From positions 31,144,527-31,208,526 of the forward strand of contig OX485808.1 of the NCBI GenBank assembly GCA_950295325.1: DNA of 64,000 nt, read 5' to 3'. The notes below the pieces were generated by a model, which was given only the letters and a program-made list of their open reading frames with translations, was not told the DNA's origin and did no database searches. The stretch is from Polytrichum commune. Its lineage: Eukaryota; Streptophyta; Polytrichopsida; Polytrichales; Polytrichaceae. The translations under genes were made by a program, and so were the position numbers. Below, one piece after another: positions 25,394 through 38,507 of this stretch. Positions within the stretch are counted from its first letter, which is position 1; each line of letters begins with the position of its first letter.

Positions 25394-26222
25394 GTTGCGT
25401 GTCCCGAATTGGAAGATGTTACCTCACTGGGCCGATGTTACACACCCTGCAGCGCTTCCGCAAGGTCTCCGCGTGGTCGTGTTGCGCATGAGCATTGATA
25501 TAAACAGAGGACACCATTCGTTGACACTATGCGGAGTGTCTCTTCCAGGGTGGATGTCACTGAGAATGTCCATGGGGACATTGCTGTTGATCTGTCGGCG
25601 TCAATTGTGACATCTTCCTGGACACCATTCGTTGACACTATGCGGAGTGTCTCTTCCAGGGTGGATGTCACTGAGAATGTCCATGGGGACATTGCTGTTG
25701 ATCTGTCGGCGTCAATTGTGACATCTTCCTGGACACCATTCGTTGACACTATGCGGAGTGTCTCTTCCAGGGTGGATGTCACTGAGAATGTCCATGGGGA
25801 CATTGCTGTTGATCTGTCGGCGTCAATTGTGACATCTTCCTGGACACCAAAATGAAGGTCACACACTACACGGCAGTGTGTTCCATACACACCCACGTGA
25901 GGGATTTGACTGCTGCAGAACATCGAAACCACAATGGTCACGTCGATGACCTGGATCTTTCATTCCCGCACACAATGGGGAGCGCACAGTGTTCGAATTA
26001 AGCACATGTCGCATTGGGTGTCTTACATGACGTCCAAGAAAACACTGGTATCTACGACGCCAGTAAAAAAACAATGTAACTGACCTTTTCCCACGTGTCC
26101 CAGAGGGTATTCCAGGCAGTGAATGCCCCAGATGACCCTGAGAAGGCTCGCCGACATTCTCTAAACCCTAAGTGTTGCGGCTTCACCTTTGTACGCTCAT
26201 TGCTTGAACATCCCTTAGCAGC
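25394..26222. promoter_or_regulatory. Divergent promoter region of the CACTA genes
   Basis: It lies between the starts of the minus-strand transposase and the plus-strand TnpA-like gene, so it should drive both. It contains three 111-bp tandem repeats. No clear TATA box was assigned. Confidence 0.5.
25509..25841 (+). repeat. Three 111-bp tandem repeats
   Basis: Units start at 25509, 25620 and 25731 with GGACACCATTCGTTGACAC, and a partial fourth begins at 25842. The units look identical by eye. Each contains GTGGATGTCACTG and the near-palindrome AATGTCC-ATG-GGGACATT, words like those of the subterminal zones. Because 111 is divisible by 3, ORFs run through on both strands (108 aa plus, 167 aa minus), but these look incidental. 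Confidence 0.95.
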
Positions 26223-27250
26223 ATGGCGGTGTCGCGTTCAGCACGAAGGCCTGGTAGGGTTGTCCGTTTTATAGACACATCACAACATCCGCAAAGGGTG
26301 GATGCGGATGACTCCGAGGCCGCTGCAGTGTTGTCCACTTTGGTGTTTGAATGTGAAGAGAAGAATGCAATGATGCCATCCCAAAAACCCAACACAATTG
26401 AAAGAACCCAACGTGCACACCGTCGCCGCCGCTCACGCTTGCTCAACTTCTTTGGGAGTGAAAATTTCACAACACCCACTGAGTCATCGAGCATCGCTAT
26501 CAACCCAGTTCCAAAACATGTAAATCTTCCATCTCATATGCATGCATCACAATTTAGGTCACGGTCAAGTTCAAATTTTGCTGTGCGGCCGAACTCCGAC
26601 AATGGCACTGGGAAGCCCGCATGCGGACACGCGGCAGCCCCCGGTTTTAGGTGCCTGTACGGCCTCCAGTGGGTTGGGCATAGGGTCACAGTCGGCCATA
26701 GGTCTTCTCCGATGCCGAGGTGCATAGATCCTCTTACCTACGTCCGCTAGTCTCCATTGTGGTGTCTGCTGCAACGCCGATGTGTTGCTTTCCCTACGGC
26801 GCTGCGCTGCCTTCCCACGCCCTTGTGTTGCTTTTCCGACGCGCTGTGTTGCTTTTGGGTGTCCAAGATGCTGCGGACACGGGATTGCACTGGGAAGCGC
26901 AAGGAGATGTCTCCAGCAACATTGGTAGAACACAGGCGCGCAGCTGGAGAGCGGCGATCCAAGGCCAGAGAGGACCCGCGGCATGTGGCTGGGAGGCGTG
27001 GCTCACCCCCGGCAAGACGCCGCCGCATAATCGAGGTATCATCGGAGGAGGAGGATGCGGCTGAGGACGTGCCGGAGCAATCCTGGAGGTAAGTGGGTCT
27101 TTCTCCTCCTTTCCTGACCTCTTCCTGGTGTTGATGCTAGCGTAGAGCACAACCAGTCTTCATCGTCGCGATGTCCGCGCCTGTTCGACCAGTTCAATTG
27201 AGCCGCGTCTAGGCCCATGTGTCACAGTGGATGTCGGTTAGACATCTGGT

Positions 27251-28219
27251 GTCGCAACCCTTGCTAGTCCCCCTTGACCATCTTGCCAATTTTCATTCCT
27301 AGCAAAGGTTACGAGCGCTAACCCTTCGCATACCGCCATGCTAATGGTTAGCTCCTCCTACCCCGGACCTTATAGTTCATAGGAGGGAACCAACCCTCCT
27401 ACTTTGCATTCGGGACTCACCCCCTTAATCGGTAACCAATCCTTAGATGTGGACTTCCATCCATGGAAGTCCAATCTCATGTTGATCATCGCATTGCCGG
27501 AGCAACACTACAACAACCCGAACCATACTAGGCAACTATGGCCTCACATTGGGCCAATGCCCATGGAGGCCGTGCCGTTCGGCCTCGGGTGGGTGAGGCC
27601 ACGCCACCTCACCCATATAAGCCTCTAGGACTTTACACGGGGCCCCTACCCCACCGTCAACCAACCTCATGTCTCTCCACCAAGAGTTGGGGCCAAGTGG
27701 ACATTCTCCCTTAGCCGCTGGGCTAAGAAGCCTCTAGCAGCTTCAGACCATCATAACTTCCTTGTATGATGTCCGAGGCTAGCAACCAACCACTCCATCC
27801 TCATCTACGTTTCACGTAGATGCCGATGGACTCCTCACTTGCCCCATTCGGGCAAGTATTGAGGAAGTTATGCCTGTTTGAACCTTGGCAGTCCCGGGAA
27901 TCACTCCCAGGCACTGCTGTACCAGGGCGCTGTCCCGGGACAGCGCCCCACTCAAATGGCCATAACTCCTAGCTCACACCTCCGATTGAGGTGTTCTTGA
28001 GCATTCTAGAATCACCACGCCATGAGCTACGCATAACTCATGGCCTTACCCTTGTGCCTCCTAGTCTTCGTGGGTGGGAGGCGTTCCCAACGCCCGGGGC
28101 CCTCACCCACACTAGGATCACTTGGGCCCTCTCACCAACGGCGCCACAAGTCCCGGGTGTCACTCCGGGGTCCCCCTTGTGCCCATGGTGTTTCGGGCAC
28201 TCCTCATGGAGAGGTGCGC
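27251..28219. mobile_element. Non-coding insertion (about 969 bp) in a TnpA-like intron
   Basis: A 10-bp direct repeat GACATCTGGT stands on both sides (27241-27250 and 28220-28229). The composition is more GC-rich than the intron. The tips GTCGC.../...GCGAC may be a very short inverted repeat, in which case the duplication would be 7 bp (ATCTGGT). It contains a perfect 24-bp palindrome centred on GTCCCGGGAC at 27925-27948. No coding region was recognised. Confidence 0.5.
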
Positions 28220-28534
28220 GACATCTGGTTGTCCAAGTGGACGTCCAATTTGAAAAGTGACATTTCGATCTTTGTTGGAATCAGAGTCGGGGCGTGGGCA
28301 TAATCGGTATTGCAGTCTGCGCAATTAGTAGACGTCACCTGTAGTTGTCTCTAGCAGGTCCTTAGAGCGTCCCCACCAGTAGAAGAATGCACAAACAGAC
28401 ACAAATACAAACACAAACCACGCCACGCTCCAGCTCCTTGGAGCTCCATGAATTTTTTCCTTTATACCTGCAACTTGGGGTTTTGACGACGGTTATGGGA
28501 CCATGAGCTTTTGACCACCCTGATCTGCAGTCAC

Positions 28535-28707
28535 TAAAAGACTGCAGATTTGTTTTGTGGGTTTTTACAGCTGAAATTTTAAGAATTTGGGGGCATGTTA
28601 TATACCGTTGGAAAGGTATTGAAAATATCTTTCCAGCGGTATATAACATGCCCCCAAAGTCTTGAAATTGCAGCTGGAAAACCAAGAAAACAAATCTGCA
28701 GTCTTTA
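28535..28707 (+). repeat. Long hairpin in a TnpA-like intron
   Basis: Two arms of about 80 bp (28535-28616 and 28628-28707) fold around a short loop. The inner 30 bp, containing GGGGGCATGTTATATACCG, pair fully if one G:U is allowed. The outer ends share AAAGACTGCAGATTTG. It could be a foldback MITE or a source of small RNAs. Confidence 0.75.
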
Positions 28708-31639
28708 AGAACCCATTTCAGCAATGTGGCTGCTCAAGCTCAGTGGGTAGTCGCATATGTGTGCACCTAGAGATTCCTTGATTGTGGAATGTGGTTGTTG
28801 TAGCCGAGGATACGCAACCAACTCGGGCATGGAATCAGACGGCGATCAGGAGAACAGTGATGGGATTGAAACATCACATCCACTACCAACACGTAAGGGA
28901 GGGGGGAGCACTGCCTTGAAGAAACGTGTGGAGCTGGATGCGCAAGGGCAGCCTTTTGGCGCCATGAAGGCTGTCCTGTGCGCCGACATCAAGAAGTATG
29001 CAAAGGACCTGGATCCCACGACGGGATGGGAAGGCCAGCCACGGCACGAGAGGAAGCGATTATTCAAACGCCTATACACAGGTAAGGTTTGCACATCAAT
29101 TTTTTGGCATGCATGTGTCGCGTTAATTTGCGATGTGAAACCCGAATCTGACATTTTAAGTGCAACCAAACATCATTCTGGACATGAGCAACAGGGTGTA
29201 TGTCTATGTAGGCAGGCATGACATTCTCGCTGACGTCAGGGTGGACATGTATTTAGCACAGAGTGTCATGCTGACAATCTGTGAGTGGATGCCGAACAGG
29301 ACGTCCGTGCGTTTTTGTGGACATGTGTACTGAAACGCTCGACAATCGCTATTGACGTCCATAGGGACGTCGATGATATCAATTTTCTCTCTTGTGGTGA
29401 CATACTGGTTTGTACCCTTTCTAACGTGGGTGTAGTGTGGGCACCCAGTGTTGGTCGCTTGTGAAGTGAATGTGATGGCATTGACGTGTGTGTCCGGCAT
29501 GCAGACTGGGAGATGTGCGGGCATTGTGACAAAGTGTGCGAGAAGTGGATGCGGCCTATTATAACAAAGGTACTCATCAACACCCGGTGGAGGTTAAACC
29601 AGCTCATAGACAACAATGCGGGTAAACCAGCCGATGTGGATGCAGAGCATTAGAAAACACTTGTAGGTATGCGCGCCACCGAGGCTGCGCATTTGAAGTC
29701 TCAGCACATGCGCTCAATTTCAAAAGGGAAAGGATCGACCATAGCTCAACTGAAAGCTATTGAAAGGGAGGTCGTCTCCCGTCTGGTAAGAGTGCCACTA
29801 TGTCTATGTTGACATGGCTGACAATGTTGCAATTCTCTTTATAAATCTGTGATGGCCCTTATCCCCTACAATGTCAATGTCGACAACAGATGTCATCCAA
29901 CACGTTTACTTAGACGTCCGATGAGCCGGCAATGTAACTCTAGTTGTTTGAGTCGATGTTCGATGTTAATCATGGCACTTCCAAAGGCGTCACGGGACCT
30001 GCACCTGTTGGAACGCATTGTTGTCGATCATGGCTCGGAAATGGAGTCGATGCGCACTCGAGTGACGGATTTGGAGGGCAGCATCACACACCTTGGAGAG
30101 AATGTGGCAACCTCAAACAAGCGCATGGAGGACATGATGCGAATGATTCTTCAGAATCAGAGTCAGAAACATCCGACTAACATTGATAGCATGACGGAGC
30201 CTTCATCGTCTGCGAAGATGCTCGATATTTCGGCATTGACGTCAACGACGGAGGATCTGGTGATGGTGGCACAGAAACAAGCTCCCACCCCAGTTATCAG
30301 CGCGGTGGGCGGTGCGGACATGCGTGTGGCGTTCGCGATTCCTGTCCCGAGCGACGTCTCCGAGGATGCTGCGAGGATGCTCCGAGGATGCAGTCACAGA
30401 CGTAGAAGCAGTGCCTCCCAGCTTTGAAACCATTATCGCGTCTATAATTGAGGACATTCTCGAAGTGCCGAAAAAAACGACACAGACACCTGTAATTGAT
30501 GACCCTGTAGAACCCACCAACGAGGAAGTGCCAGTGCAAGCTATGGAGGACGTCGAGGAAGGACACCCTGAGATATCCGGCAATGCGGACGTGCCTGAAG
30601 AGATTGCATCTCTGGATCAGGTAACATCAAGTAACACCCACCCATATTAGACATACTGGAAACCCTCTCATCGTCGTTTAAAAAATTATACCTTCATGTA
30701 TTTGTCTGGCATGTTCTTCGTGGTGTCATTGAGGATGTCAACATGTACATTAGGCTGGACGTTTGCCTTGACAGTTTGAATTATCGCAGAACAGAACGAC
30801 CATAATTTGAAACCTCCGAGTACTAATGCGGAATGCTATTACAGGATGAGGTGCCCGTACCGGAGGAGTCAGGTGGCCGACCCCGCCGTGCGGGTAGAAG
30901 CGCACAAGCGAAATCCTCAATGGCCAAACTCGGTGCACCAAAAGCGGTTGGTTTGCCTAAACCTCCCCAAAATCTTGCGAAGGTGAGGGAACTAGTGTTT
31001 GCATGCCTACATTGCTTGCATGATTGCAGGAGGAGTGTGGAGCACTCGAATATAGTCACGTCGTTCGTGTGAGTCCATTTCATGTTCGGATGACCACTAA
31101 TGTAATTCATGCGGTTTTGTGAATGGTGGTGGAATGGGGCAGGTGGGGACTAGTACGAAGGCACAGACACAAAAGAAGAAATGAGTGGACGTTCTCAATA
31201 ACGACGCGGCTCTCCATTCGAGTGCTCATAAATTATCCACTTAGTCGTGGAGGTGTAGACTCGCGACTATAGACATGGATGCCTCGATCATGGACAATTT
31301 TTAAATTTTTGGACAACTAGCGATTGATGTGTAAATGCAGCCTCTTGGTTGCAATATGTTGTATCAATGAAAACGTTGCATTTACGGAATTGGAAAGCAT
31401 TGGTGTACATTTGTTCCACGCGTTCTTTGTGTCTGTTCCGACTGTCTGGTGGAACAGTTGACGTCGGTGTTTGTTCTCGTAGATGGCATAAGTGACGTGC
31501 ATCTGACATTTGGTCCTGCTAATAGCCAAACAACTTGATGTCAGTAATGTGTTTGAGAATTTGAGGCAATCAGCCACGTCAAGGCGGGCTAAGCTTGAAA
31601 ACGGCATCATCACTCCCAAACAAGCTGTGGTTTTGGCCA

Positions 31640-32219
31640 GAGGACATCCCCATAATTCGTAATGCCCCATTTGATGTCACACATAACATCCCACTGTCAA
31701 AAAGGATGTCCAAGAAAACTAAAAGTCACCCCGAAAACACCCAAAAAATACATGCATACGTCGAGGAAAATGTCTCATGTGACATTTTCGTGTCACAGAG
31801 GACGTCGGTAACAGCACACATCGCCACGTAATGCAATGTCCACATCAACAACAGCGAATGCCAGGTCAGTTTTTAATCGCATTCCACGTCATCTCAAGAG
31901 GGTCCACGAGGCCATCCACGTCACCGAGGGGGCGGAAAAAAAAGCGTGCCGACGTGGCACTGCCCGCAAAAAACATGCTTGCGTGGCATGCCGGTGGCGT
32001 CCACGTGTCTTCACGTGGACACTATGGAACACCATGTTTTATGTGACGTCACATAAAAACGTGCTGAAATTCCCCATGTTTTCGCATGTCCACGACGCGT
32101 TTTTCTCTTGTCTGACATGACGGATTTTAGGTGACGTCCAAGAGAAGAACCTCCATGTCAAAGTGAACGCGCACTTCCGTTTTTTTTGACGTCACAAAAA
32201 ACAGGATTTTCTTATAGTG
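31640..32219. repeat. Right subterminal repeat zone of the CACTA element
   Basis: GACGTC, GATGTC, ACGTGGC and close variants recur many times between 31,670 and the right terminus, some in inverted pairs such as CCACGTG...CACGTGG near 32002-32020. They match the words seen near the left end and are candidate TnpA-binding sites. Confidence 0.65.
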
Positions 32220-32222
32220 TCA

Positions 32223-35200
32223 AAGCAATTATAAATCTACACGATGTTACATTTTGAGTCTTTCTAACTTATGATAAAGGAACGACTCATGGTGTTCATC
32301 AACAATTCAATGTATAACTAAATGCCATATCTATAATTTTGAGCCACCAATGTTACACATGATTGTCTTTGTCGATCACCCTTTGTAGGCAAGTTGATCC
32401 AACCGGTTGTCAAGACAAGCCGACATCAAATGCCAACATGCCAATCCGACCGGTTGTCAACTGCAGGTCAACCTGTTGATTGGGGTAGGCATATCAACTT
32501 GACTTATCGACTTGGTCTGCATTATCGAGACATGTTGACCTGGTCCATATAGCAGAGATTGATCGACTTGTCAAGACGCAAGAACAAGATTGGCCATTGC
32601 AACTATTGCATGGACGTCATGTTGGTCCAACAATTGCAATCAAGTGGTCAATCAAATCATTGGGCGGGTTGAGGTGGAGAGTAAACATTTGGATTGTTCC
32701 CCGCCTCATTTGCCACTTTTCCAACCACCCCACCTTCAAGGTGATTATTATTTTTTAATTGTTTTATTTCTAAGGTCATAGGTTGCTTGGCAATCTATGT
32801 CCCGGATCATGAAGGGGCTTAGGGAGTTGGACATTGGTTATGAGGGCAACCGTTGCCCGTATTTTTGACAAGGGTGGTAAAAACCAATTGAACCATTTCT
32901 AGCATATTAGAAAACATTCATAACTAATATGGGAATTCTGCAAACATTTGCCTAAATGTTTACATGTTTTCACCCAGATTTGACGTGCACAATCATGTCG
33001 GAAGGAGGAGAGGGTGGTAGCTCCGGTTTTTGATGGCATGCAATGTGTCTGCAATGTGCAAGGCTCCTAGAGTGTGTATTACATCAATTGCATATGAACC
33101 GTATGCAAAGCACCCATGGACGGGGGAGGCTACTTCATAACCATTGGCATTGGGCATGGAAATGCATCACTAGTAGGGGACCTCACCCCAATGTTGAGTT
33201 TGGGACCAACACTCAACACTACCACACGGACATCATCATGTTTAAAGGGAATAATGGAGAATTATGTAGGTAAGTTGAAGGTGGAAGACAAGTGGCTCAT
33301 GAAAGCCAACTACAAGTCAAGGATTTTTGACATGGTGGTTCATCATCCTTAGTTCAACAGACTCATAATCAACAATGATATTGGCAGATTTTTTTAAGAT
33401 CAAGGTCCATAATGTCATGTAAATTATGAACCATCACCCCGCACCAAAGGAAAGCGAAGTCGAGGCTGACCAATATACTAGTCCTATTATCCGGTCATGC
33501 GCGACAAAATTGAAGAAAATTACTCATGTTTGGGTTGCACACATGAACAAAGTGTTTAAGCACATGCAAAATCAATTTGAATCATATTTTACTAAGCAAG
33601 GGGGGGGGGTGTTGTTGTTTGTAAACAAACATCACCAAATCATCCGGCATTGGATGAACGGTGGGCTCATTCAAAGGGGGAATAAATTTATAACAAAGGT
33701 CAAAAACAAAGATCATCCACATATTCCGGTTGGTGTTAGATGGGCATGCAAGAAGGCCAAAGAAACCTATGAACATAAACAACGCAAAATGCAATGTGCA
33801 TAAACATTTGTGGTTCCATTCAATCATATAAGGATAGTGTTGTATTGGGCTCTAAAGCGTTTGTGTGTGGTGGAATGGGGCACCATTGCAGATATGTTGT
33901 CTCTCAATCAAACATGGGGGCCCTTTTTGAATAACCCCTTGTTGGTTGCACGCGGATGGGGGGGGGGGGGGGGGGGGGATTTGCCCATGATATCCAAACC
34001 CTAAGGTTTTTTTTGAAGAAGCGGGTAGCACTTGCTTGGGTGCTCATATGCATAATGGACAAGATGGTCAAGCAAGGTGGTCTAGCAAGGTGTTCTTCAT
34101 TGCAACTTGTAGCCCTTGAATATTATTTTTCATGTTCAATCTAACAAGACCTATGCATTGGGGTTTGCGACTGGGAATCTACCGCTTGGGTGAAGGAGGA
34201 GTCGAGCTCAATTTTCAGTTGGTGGTCCAAAGAGGAAGAACCACATAGGAATTCTATTTAGTAGTGGGTGCACCATGAACTTATCCATCATCCATGACAA
34301 CATTTGTTCACTTATTCATAAGAAGTATCATCCAAAAGTTACCATAGTGACATTATATACCATATGACACTAAATATCATCTTTAGTGTAGCACATGTAA
34401 GTTGGAGCAATGAAATAGTGGATACAATGCACAAGCCCATGATTCTAATTAAACTAGTTTGAGGTCTTTGTTGGAACTCATTTCAATTTCGAAAGGCCCC
34501 AACATAAAGAATTGACCCCCTAAAGGTTTGTGGTTGATTCTTCTCAAGTGACTCTAACTATGATTATGTTATATTGTATACTCTTGGTAATTTCATCTTG
34601 GGTAACAATTGTTGCCACTATTTGTATGCATCAGTTTGGCACTTGTTATCATTGGCCTATAGTCTACACATTTAACCCCACAAAACTTGTAATCACCATT
34701 TTCCATTGAGGTTGATGCTCGTTGTTTTCTTGTGAGGACCGATTAATTTGTTGGCACTACTGCAATGATAGTAATAAGTATAAATAGTAATTGGCATTTA
34801 TAACATCGAAGAAATTGCACATAAGACCTTGAGCTCAGTGATACATATGACCTTCATAAGAAGCCATTCATAATTACATATAGATAAGTTATTCATATAT
34901 ATGCCATTCATATTGCTTATACATTGAGGTCCTATCATGCACAATATGTAGATAAGTAGTTTGATTTATGCATAGTCTATACTTAAGCCCTATCATGCAC
35001 AAATCCATCCACACATTAAGCCACATACGTAACCTATCAACCCCACCTAGGCAATTGGGCCATCTTACCTTCCCAATTACAGTGCAAGGGTTATCAACTT
35101 AACCAACACATAACCACACATATTGTTAGTATATTTTAGATTTTGGGTAAGACAAAAATCCAAGAAGACAATAAGGGAGGACTGAAAAGGTGATTCTTGT

Positions 35201-38200
35201 ATCTTCTAGGTGTCCCAAATAATATAAGTTTAATCATGACAATTATAGGTTTATCAAGATGCTTTAGGATTTAGGATAAAAATTAATTAATTTGTACAAA
35301 AAAAGGGTGTATGAAATCTCTTGACTTTAGTATATGAATTTGTGGCTATCACACACCTCAATCTATTTACCCAATTAATTATATGACAGTGGGTTCATTT
35401 TAATTGGACTTTGGGCACAACCATCAACAAACATTTTGTATAAAGTATCTCATTTTCGTCTCTTTACCAAAACCAAAGGGACTTTGGTATAGTCAATTGT
35501 CTTATATTAATCAATCCATTTTGGTGTAACTTGAAATGATAGTACATTTCTCACCCAAATATGACAATATTCCTTTTTTTTTAAACGAGGTAACTATAAG
35601 GCTATAGTCTTTTGTTGATGTCCAACCTCTTTGTCCACACATGTTCCAAACATCACTATAATCCCACACACCAACAAGTTAGAAGACTGTAGACTTCCTC
35701 TGGGGCTCTTCTATTTTTCTTCTTCTTGGATTCCGATTATTATATAATTTTCTTATTTTGATGCTTTAACTTGACAAGTATATCATTCATTTCCAATCAT
35801 TCCAATTTTTTTGAAAAATAATTGTCAACAAATTGTTTCATCTTGGCAGTCAATGGCCATTTCCCTCCTAATATTTTATTAACTTGTCCTTCCAAAGGTC
35901 GTAGGATTCCGCCAAGGCTCATTCCTTTTACTGAGACTTGTTCAACTTCGACTCCCGACTCTCAAGGTTCCATGCATGTACTCAAATAAAATCCCTACAT
36001 ACTCCAATGACAACTTCGCTTCCTGAACATATTTGCTTTGGGGTCAAATTTTGCTTATTTGTTTGAAGACCATAGTCTTCAAAGGATTTACCATTGATTT
36101 ACACAAACTAATGAGCAACCCTTGCTCATTAGTTCAGTTTCTATCCTTGCTCAATTATTCCATAGTCTTATTTAATACTTTCTACTTGATTCAATTCTCC
36201 AACATATCAATATTCTCTTCTACTCATAATTATCTTTCAACTTCAAGATCATCCATAATCATGATTTATGATTAACTCATAATCCCTCACAATATTAATG
36301 AGAAAATTGCCTTGCCAATATAACCACTCATAATCATATGATTCTCAACCCACTTCTCACATTGTTTAATTATATGATTTGAATGTATAAGTGGTTTCCA
36401 CAGCTACTAAGTTGTTTTCATCTCAAAAGTAGTCCTCAAAATAAGGCCAATAAATAGGCTATGGTCTCACGAAACACACTTTCCTTGTCCTCTCAATCAC
36501 TAAGAGTGATAAATTTACAATACATTCCCAAGACTATGGTCATACAACATTATTCTCAAATATATCGAAATAGATCCAACGTTCAAGGTTAGAATAAAAA
36601 ATTGATGATTGAACAAACAATGGACAAAGGAATTTCTCCCCTTCCTATATTAACACAAGGCCCCAAACCTTTACAATATGGGATAAACCTACTTGCAAAG
36701 GATCAATCCTTGATGCTACATTAATGTCATAAATTCTCCAAATCTATTGTAAAAAAACTTCAAAAGTTTGAGATGAAGGTCAAAATAGTATTCTCCTTCT
36801 CTCTTGAAGAAGACAACCTCCTTCTTCACAATAGTGCACATGCTAATCTCCAGGGCTACACCTTCTCCAATTAGACCATAATCCCTTCAAAACCTTCATG
36901 ATTCCAATCTCCTTGACAATCTTCCTTCTCACATGTCAATTAAATACCTAGCTCCAATTGAAGTATTTTTACATTACTTTTCCTATATTCCTTAATGTTA
37001 CCAAATAAATCGCTCTACATAGCCTCCGACTAATCTTGTTGCCGGCCTCAACAACTTATCTTCTTGGCTACTTGGAAGTCAATTCGTGTTATGAGTTGCT
37101 CTCTTATGGTCTTTTGCTTCCATCTTCTCCATGGCTTGTCACAAGTCTTCATCTTAGGTCACCAAGTCGGAAGCATTTAAATGCTACCACTTAACAAATC
37201 TTTCAAAAGGTTTAACTCTTGTACGAGGGAACTCAATAATCAAACGCTTGTGAGTCCCTTCTATAATATATGGCAGAGCCGTTGCCTCCATCATTTGAAC
37301 CCATATAGTTGGTCAATATAGGAGTTTCAAAAGGAGGATGAACTCATGGGCCTCTCCGCATATTTCTTCACATCAAGAATCATGTTCCATTCGCCACGCC
37401 AATCCACAAGAGTTTCACCCCCCCCCCCAAAAAAAAGAAAAAGAAAAAGAAATTGGATTCAAGTGATGGACATGAACTTCCAAAAACCTTCAATTAGTAA
37501 AATTGGCAATCATCTATTGTTGACTTAAGGCCTGAAATTAATGGCCAATTTTACTCAACACTAGCCAAGGTGGCTTGAGGATCTTATTTATATCTCCTTG
37601 GGCAAGGACATAAATTCAAATAGTTGGCAACTACTAGAGGAGGATTATGAAGCTATTGTTTGGAAATCTTCCCGTAGAGGACATTTGTTGGTCCATTAGT
37701 CCGTTCTTGACAATCCATTAGTCTTCCAATAACCAAGAGATAGCCTACTAAAGTAGGCACTAGTTCCTCTCCCGGGGAATCAAACATTCGTGCATACCGA
37801 CCCAAATATCTCAAGGTGAGGGGACTTCACACTAAGATAAATCTAAATAGGATGAGAGACAGAAAATTTAGGATGAGGTAGCTTCAACTGTATTAGCCCA
37901 TTAAGGTTAATATTGGGAAGTTTTTGGACTGACACCTTTACAGTATACCTCTTGTAATAATTGAATTATGATTTTTTGACTCAATTTTGAAAAATGTGGA
38001 AACAAAGTCTTTAGTGAACTAGAAATAGACTAAAAAGACCAGTGAGAACATGCAATAGTCTTGGGATATCAAAAAAAAAAAAAGATTAGTGAGGACAATA
38101 GTCTAATAACAACCATGGTAGTTATCAATATTTGATGAGTCTCTTAGTTAGATAGATAGGATTTAGAGAAACATAAGAAAGCTCTCAGAGAGAGATGAAT

Positions 38201-38459
38201 GAGAGAGGTTGGGAGAGCCAAGGGAGATAAAAATTTGTTTTTCAATATACCAAAACTCTCTAAAATTACATAGAGTTTTTTTTTCTTCAAATGTATTTGT
38301 TGGAATTGTGAAGTAATTTGATATGATCCCAGGGTGAATGAACTGAAATATATTTGAATTTGAGTCGCTTTTGTGTATCATCTTTTGGTTCATAATTATT
38401 GCGTGAGGCAAAGTAAGTTGGAATTGGAGATTGTAGTAATAAGAATGTATATTAGGATC
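32223..38459. other. Degenerate, AT-rich DNA; no supported gene
   Basis: A 125-aa plus-strand ORF at 33426-33803 (lysine/histidine-rich) and small neighbours are not recognisable. A 21-base G-run lies at 33958-33978. AACCGGTT-type words appear at 32.39-32.47 kb as in the first 7 kb. From 34.2 to 38.4 kb I see only scattered short ORFs and A/T-rich sequence, probably old retrotransposon remains. Confidence 0.4.
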
Positions 38460-38507
38460 CATATCTCAAGTCTAAAGTCTCAGCACTAGCCGACTTGTAG
38501 AGAAGAG

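Larger units (their letters stand above)
26223..31184 (+). pseudogene. TnpA-like (plant Transposase_24-type) gene, multi-exon, damaged
   Basis: In En/Spm the partner gene encodes a DNA-binding protein that recognises subterminal repeats. Likely exons: a start at 26223 (MAVSRSARRPGRVV), an exon ending at 27088 (basic then EEEDAAED; donor GAG|GTAAGT), about 28804-29081, 29505-29785, about 29900-30620, 30845-30982 and 31143-31184. The joins LYT|DWEMCGHC, SLDQ|DEVPV and LAK|VGTSTK are in frame at GT-AG sites. The 29505 exon resembles the Transposase_24 region (PADVDAEH.KTLV) and has TAG at 29651 where a tryptophan is usual. The next exon has a coiled-coil stretch and a frameshift at 30361-30393. 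The region 26500-27000 is hard to parse. Confidence 0.6.
20044..32219. mobile_element. Complete CACTA (En/Spm) transposon, 12,176 bp
   Basis: The left end begins CACTATAAGAAA and the right end finishes TTTCTTATAGTG, a 12-bp perfect TIR with the CACTA tip. The 3-bp target duplication TCA flanks both sides (20041-20043, 32220-32222). It holds a TNP2-type transposase on the minus strand and a TnpA-like gene on the plus strand, divergent from a shared promoter region with 111-bp tandem repeats. Subterminal zones are dense in GACGTC/GATGTC words. The TnpA-like intron carries further insertions. Matching termini, an exact TSD and intact transposase exons suggest a fairly young insertion. Confidence 0.93.

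Noticed and set aside
25438-25941. 108- and 167-aa ORFs across the 111-bp repeats
   Set aside because: The period is a multiple of three, so any open unit gives a long ORF; no other coding sign.
33426-33803. 125-aa ORF as a gene
   Set aside because: No recognisable family, no splice context, surrounded by degenerate DNA with a 21-base G-run close by.
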